Part shown: positions 59,377 through 64,000 of the stretch, piece after piece
Layout: each line of letters starts with the position of its first letter
Position numbering within the stretch: position 1 is the first letter of the stretch
Source: Macrotis lagotis
Taxonomy: Eukaryota; Chordata; Mammalia; Peramelemorphia; Peramelidae
DNA: 64,000 nucleotides
Assembly: GCF_037893015.1 (NCBI RefSeq)
Contig: NC_133665.1
Coordinates: 106,806,471-106,870,470, forward strand
Direction: 5' to 3'
Program-made: the position numbers and the translations under genes
The notes under the pieces: generated by a model
What the model was told of the DNA's origin: nothing
Database searches by the model: none
The model's input: the letters and a program-made list of their open reading frames with translations, nothing else

Positions 59377-60030
59377 ATGTTCAGCCATTCCCCAGTTGAT
59401 GAGCTTTCCCTCAATTTCTAATTCTTTGCAACCACAAAAAGAACTGCTATGAATATTCATGTACATATAGTTTTAGATACAAACCTAATAGTGATTACTG
59501 GGTCAAAGGGTATGCATGGTTTTTATGGCTTTTGGGGCATAATTCCAAATTATTCTGCAGAATGATTGTATCAGTTCACAACTTCACTGACAATGTATTA
59601 ATGTCTCCATTTTCCTAAATTCCTTCCAATATTTGTCACTTCTCTTTTCTGTGACATTAGACAAGCTGATAGATGACTTGTTTTAATTTGTATTTCTCTA
59701 ATTAATAGTGATTTAGAGAATTTTTAATGGGACTATAGCTTTGATTATTTCATCTAAAAACTGCCTTCTGGGGGGCAGCTAGGTGGAAAAGTGGATAGAG
59801 AACCAGCCCTGGAGTCAGGAGGACCTGAGTTCAAATCCAGCCTCAGACACTTAATAATTGCCTAGCTGTGTGACCTTGGGCAAGTCACTTAACCCTATTG
59901 CCTTGCAAAAAAAAAACTAAAAACTGCCTCTTATCAATTGGGGAATGTTTCTTATTTTTATAAATTTGACTCAAAATCTCTATGTATTTGAGAAATGAGG
60001 CTTTCATCAGAGAAACTTGCTTTTTCACAC
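59377..60030 (-). repeat. L1 ORF2 3' part, antisense
   Basis: GTTCAGCCATTCCCCAGTTG, TCAATTTCTAATTCTTTGC, TACTGGGTCAAAGGGTATGC and CTTCTCTTTTCTGTGAC run in antisense L1 order. It abuts the end of the sense L1 without its own 3' tail, and a SINE splits it. Confidence 0.8.
59767..59916 (+). repeat. tRNA-derived SINE with 13-bp TSD, nested in antisense L1
   Basis: Sense copy bracketed by perfect CTAAAAACTGCCT at 59754-59766 and 59917-59929. Confidence 0.95.
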
Positions 60031-60059
60031 ATGATAACTGCATGATTCAATAGGAATGT

Positions 60060-60290
60060 TTTAAACAAATAAACAAATATCACTGAAACAGTCACCTTAG
60101 AAAGATTTAAGAACTGTGATCGATGATAATGATTCCAAAGGATCAGGGATAAATAATACCACAACCTTCCTACAGAGAGGTGATGGATCAATATGTAGAC
60201 AGAAGACAAACACTTTTGGACACAGTCAACATGGGAATTTGTTTTTCTTGACTATATTTGGGTTTTGTTTTGTTTTGTTTTATAATGGTT
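60060..60290 (+). repeat. LINE 3'-end-like fragment
   Basis: CTACAGAGAGGTGATGGATC, ACACTTTTGGACACAGTC and ATGGGAATTTGTTTTTCTTG resemble a recurrent marsupial L1-type 3' end, ending in (TTTTG)n. Family uncertain. Confidence 0.5.
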
Positions 60291-61204
60291 TCCTTTCCCT
60301 TTTTTCCTAAGAGAGGAGACTGAGAGGAAATTAAAAATGCTTGACTATTTTTTAAAAATTCCCAAAAGTGGCTCAGCAATAATTCATGAAAGAGTGTGGT
60401 ACACATGGACTAGGTAACTTGAATTTATCCAGGGTAGCTATACCACTTTCTTCTCACTTTTAGTAGGTTTTAAATCCCTCTGAACCATTTCTATCCATCT
60501 TTCTAATCCAAAGGTCATTATTCTTGAGTAAAAGAGAGGTTAATAAAAATTCATCTCTTCTACCTTCTTTTGGCCAGCAGTTATCACCATTCCACCTGCC
60601 CTGAAACTGAGGTCCTCTCCTTTCTTTGGTCTTCATCTTCTCCAAAGGTTAGCTTGTCCTTAGCTTTTCTTACTAGTCACCCCAAGTTCATTCTGAGCTT
60701 TAATACTACTGACAGTCTTCTTGCATTCCTTTATATTCATCCTCTGTCCTGTGCCTTTGCTTCCATCTCTTCTACTAACAGTGGTTTCCAAAACATGGCC
60801 CTGAGGATCCCTATTATTTATTCATTCATTTGTAATTGTATTTATTATGAAATAGTCCAAGGAGTATTTTCATAGTAATACCAAAACTAATTTGCTTATT
60901 AAGAAACTCCCTTTTCTAACTACATATCTATGTGAGGGATAATTTTCTTCAGGGACTTCAAAATAATCATAGTTAAAATTCTATAGGAAAAGTCAACTTC
61001 ATCACATTTCAGTGGAAAAATATAAAACTCAGAAGTTTGCAAAAAGGAAAAACTATCTTTGAGCATAACCGGAAAATAAATAAATAAGGAAAAGTCAGGG
61101 ATTTTTTTTTTCCTTCAAATATCTTTTTTTCCTTCAAAATAACCAATCCCAACAGATTGAATGAAGGAGTGGATATGAAAATCTAAATATCTCTTATTAA
61201 GTTA

Positions 61205-61815
61205 AACTTTGTTTTTAATTTTTTAATTTAATTTTTGTTTTCCAATTACATTTTTCTTAGGTTTTTGCAAGGCAAATGGGGTTAAGTGGCTTGTCCAAGG
61301 CCACACAGCTAGGTAATTATTAAGTGTCTGGGGCCAGATTTGAACTGAACTCAGGTACTCCTGACTCCAGGGCCAGTGCTCTATCCACTGGGCCACCTAG
61401 CTGCCCCTTCCAATTACATTTAAAGATAGTTTTCAACATTCATTCTTTTGCAAACTTCCGAATTCCACATTTTCTGCACCCTCACTTCTCTCTCTCCTCC
61501 CCATGGCAATGAACAATCTGATATAGATTTACATGTACAATCAAGTTCAACATATTTCCATATTAGTTATGTTGTGAAATTAGAATTAGAACTAAGGGGG
61601 GAAAGCCTGAGAAAGAAATAAAAAAGTGTAAAAAAGTTTTTAAAAGGTGAACATAGAATGCTTCGTTCTGCATTCAAACTTCACAGTTGTGGATGTCCTT
61701 AGCAGGTCTCTCAGGATTATCTTTGATCACTGAACTGCTGAGAGGAACTGTGTCCAACATAGTTGATTATCTCACAGTGTTGCTGTTAATGTATACAATG
61801 TTCTCCTTATTAAGT
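61205..61815 (-). repeat. L1 3' UTR, antisense, with nested SINE
   Basis: TTTTCCAATTACATTT, AGTTTTCAACATTCATTC, TTCGTTCTGCATTCAAAC and TGAACTGCTGAGAGGAAC are antisense L1 3' UTR landmarks on both sides of the SINE. Confidence 0.8.
61254..61407 (-). repeat. tRNA-derived SINE with 14-bp TSD
   Basis: Antisense copy bracketed by perfect TTCCAATTACATTT at 61240-61253 and 61408-61421, inside the L1 3' UTR. A small internal duplication (GAACTGAACTC) sits at the B-box region. Confidence 0.95.
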
Positions 61816-62494
61816 GAGACTTAAAAGAGATTTGTAAAAATTTTGTTAAACAATGCCATTCTCACAATTCTTTTCAAAATATGTTTATTTTCTTAATAAT
61901 TTTGTTTATATTAGCTTGCAATGAATTTAATTTTATTCTTTTAAATGAGTTAATAAATGTTTATAAAATTTTAATAGCTAAACATCAATAGATTTTTAAG
62001 AGTGTAAAGGAATCTTGAGATAAAAAAGTTTAAGAATTGCTGCTCTAAACATGTCTTTTGAAAAATCATTGCTGTGTATCTAATCGTCTCTTCTGACATT
62101 TCCTGTTCTTATTCCTCAGAATTTCATTACTGAGAATTCCCCATCTCTGACTTTTCCTACAAAATCTCAATCCATGGGATTCTATGTTTCCCATCTCTCT
62201 TTATGGAATCTGCCTCATAGGGTCCTCCAGCATTTTATCTTCATTGGATCATAGATTCAGATCGGGAAATGAGCCTAGAGCCCTTTGAGTCTGACCTCTT
62301 CATTTTAAGGGTGTTTAATGATTGGATAAGCAGGGGCTTCAATGATTTGCCAAGAATTATGCTAAATACAGAATTTGCACCCAAATCTTGTGGACTTCAA
62401 GTCCAGTACCTTATCCACTCACTCCACCATCCTGCTTCAAAAGGAATGCTAAAACAGTTCAGAAGAGGAATTAGGATCATCTAGCTTGGGAGAA

Positions 62495-62990
62495 TCAGGG
62501 AAGGCTTCTTGGTGTCAGAAGCCTGAGTTCAGATTCCAGCTCTGATACTAACCTTATGACTGTAGGCAAGTCATTTTATAAAATCTTAGAATAAAAAAAA
62601 AAACAGATATATTATTGTCTGATCTGGTTACCTCTGAGAATTCTGTTCTCTTTAAGGATATGATTTCTCTCTCATCACACCCAATTTGGATCAAGGTACA
62701 ACATGGAAACAAAGTAAAGACTGACGGAGTGCTATCTGTGGGGTGGGGGTAGGGGTAGGGAAGCAAGATTGGGAGAAAATTGTAAAACTCAAATAATATC
62801 CTTAATAAAAAAATAAATTAATTAAATTAAATTAAAAAATAAAAAAAATAAAATCTTAGAATCTCAGAGTTTAGGGGGTCAATAAGCCCAACCCTTTCAT
62901 TTTATAAATCAAGCAATTGAGGTACAGAGTGATTAGGTGTCTTGCTCAGGATTACGTAGTCAGTAAGAGTAAATAAGATTTGAATCCATT
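62495..62990 (+). repeat. MIR-like element split by an L1 3' end with 15-bp TSD
   Basis: The sense MIR-like element (GAGTTCAGATTCCAGCTCTG, ATGACTGTAGGCAAGTC) continues as CTCAGAGTTTAGGGGGTC after an insert at 62593-62847. The insert is a 5'-truncated L1 3' end (GATCAAGGTACAACATGG, GATTGGGAGAAAATTGTAAA) bracketed by perfect ATAAAATCTTAGAAT at 62578-62592 and 62848-62862. Confidence 0.82.
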
Positions 62991-63229
62991 TCTTTTTCAC
63001 TTCCGAGTCCAGTTCCCTAATTATTATACCACCCTACCTCTCCTCTAAGGAAAAAAAGTAGATAGTCAATGATTTTAAATTAAGTTTGCTGAAAGTATAC
63101 CAGGCCAATCAGAGTTCACACTGGTAGAGCTGGCATACTATGGAGTTCACACAGAGATGTTTAAGAGGTGTAATCTCAAGGGAAATTATTTGTAAGAACA
63201 TGGGATCCAAAAAGAGCTGTTCTTACAAA

Positions 63230-64000
63230 TGCAGTAAAGCTTAGGTCTTCCCTGTCCTTAAAAAACTTCACCTCGACCTTACCATTCTCTCACGTTCTCA
63301 TTATTGCCTCCACTTCTTCAAACTCCTATTCTCTTCTCAAACTCTTTCAACCTGACTTCCACCCATACAATTCAACTGAAACTGCTCTCTCCAAGGTGAC
63401 CCAGACAGTATAATTAATGACCTTTTTATGATCATATACATCCTACTTGTGGTTTCTATGTGGCTTTTGACATTATCAAACATTTACTTCTACCAGATGC
63501 TCTTTCCAATCTTAGCATTTATGATACTTTCCTCTCTTGGTTGTCTCCATCTGTCTGAGAATTGTTTCCCAGTCTTCATTGCTAGATCATTCTCCATTTC
63601 CTGTCCTCTAATGACAGTTATCCAACAAGGCCTTTTCCTTTCCTCTCCCCTTCTCTTTTCTCCTGTCCCATATCTCTCCTTTCCTCTTCTCTCCTCTTCA
63701 TCATCTCTTCTTTCCCCTCTTTTCCTCTTCCTCTACTTCTCTCTCTCTTCCTTCCTCTTCCTCTTCTTTTCCCTCTTTTCTTCTTTCCTCTCCTCTCCCC
63801 TAATATCCACCTCCTCTGTTCTGTCTCTTTTTATCTCTCTCTCCTCCTCCTCTCTCATCTCTCCTCATCTCTCCCCTAATGTCTCTTCTTTTTGTTTCCT
63901 ATTTGCTTTCTTTGTGATCTCATCTGTTTCACTTGGTTCAATTATCATCTCTATGAATGTCTCCCAAAAATATGTATATGATGCTAATTGTTCTCTGGAA
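63230..64000 (+). repeat. L2 copy with expanded CT-rich tract, runs off window
   Basis: Sense L2-type sequence (CTGCTCTCTCCAAGGTGAC, TGGCTTTTGACATTATC, ATACTTTCCTCTCTTGGTTG) leads into about 250 bp of C/T-only sequence (63645-63895). It resumes with TGATCTCATCTGTTTCACTTGG and TTCAATTATCATCTCTATG. Confidence 0.7.

Larger units (their letters stand above)
47661..64000. other. Downstream intergenic region, no gene recognised
   Basis: More than 16 kb without a coding exon that I can tie to a known family. In human the next gene is SLC38A3, and none of its membrane segments is seen here. 47661-49500 is largely unique and GC-moderate. From 49500 on it is mostly L2, L1, SINE and satellite DNA, listed separately. 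Confidence 0.7.

Overview
The window is vertebrate nuclear DNA, almost certainly from a marsupial. Genes are split into many short exons by introns of up to several kilobases. The spaces between exons are filled with marsupial-type retroposons: a ~145-bp tRNA-derived SINE whose tail reads GCCTTGCAAAAA, a longer ~235-bp MAR1-like SINE, MIR-like CORE-SINEs, L1 3' ends of the type seen in marsupials, and old L2 copies. The abundance of the ~145-bp SINE points to an Australian-type (australidelphian) lineage, but I cannot name the species.

Two protein genes are present, both on the plus strand. The first is SEMA3F (semaphorin 3F). Seventeen coding exons lie between 13081 and 27958, matching exons 3-19 of the 19-exon mammalian gene. 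The exon with the start codon and signal peptide lies upstream of the window, so positions 1-13080 are read as intron. Every junction has an AG acceptor and GT donor and the reading phase carries through all 17 exons. The 3' UTR runs to a poly(A) signal at 29527-29532. The second is GNAT1 (rod transducin alpha subunit), complete in eight coding exons from the ATG at 37231 to the stop ending at 46571, giving exactly 350 residues.

Layout: 1-13080 SEMA3F intron; 13081-27958 SEMA3F coding exons; 27959-about 29550 SEMA3F 3' UTR; 29550-about 36900 intergenic repeats; 36900-37230 putative GNAT1 promoter and 5' UTR; 37231-46571 GNAT1; 46572-64000 downstream DNA with no coding exon I can recognise, becoming very rich in L1, L2 and SINE copies after about 49500. 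The order SEMA3F then GNAT1, same strand, matches human 3p21.31. The next human gene in that order, SLC38A3, is not visible here.

The genes do not form a pathway together. SEMA3F is a secreted axon and vessel guidance cue acting through neuropilin and plexin receptors. GNAT1 is the intracellular G protein coupling rhodopsin to cGMP phosphodiesterase in rods. The most informative structural signals beyond the genes are the nested retroposons, several with intact target-site duplications. They include a composite SINE element near 1042-1497, a microsatellite that appears to have grown from a SINE tail inside an L1, and a ~730-bp GA/CAGA satellite that creates long false reading frames. I found no CRISPR array, bacterial-type system or clearly new protein-coding system.
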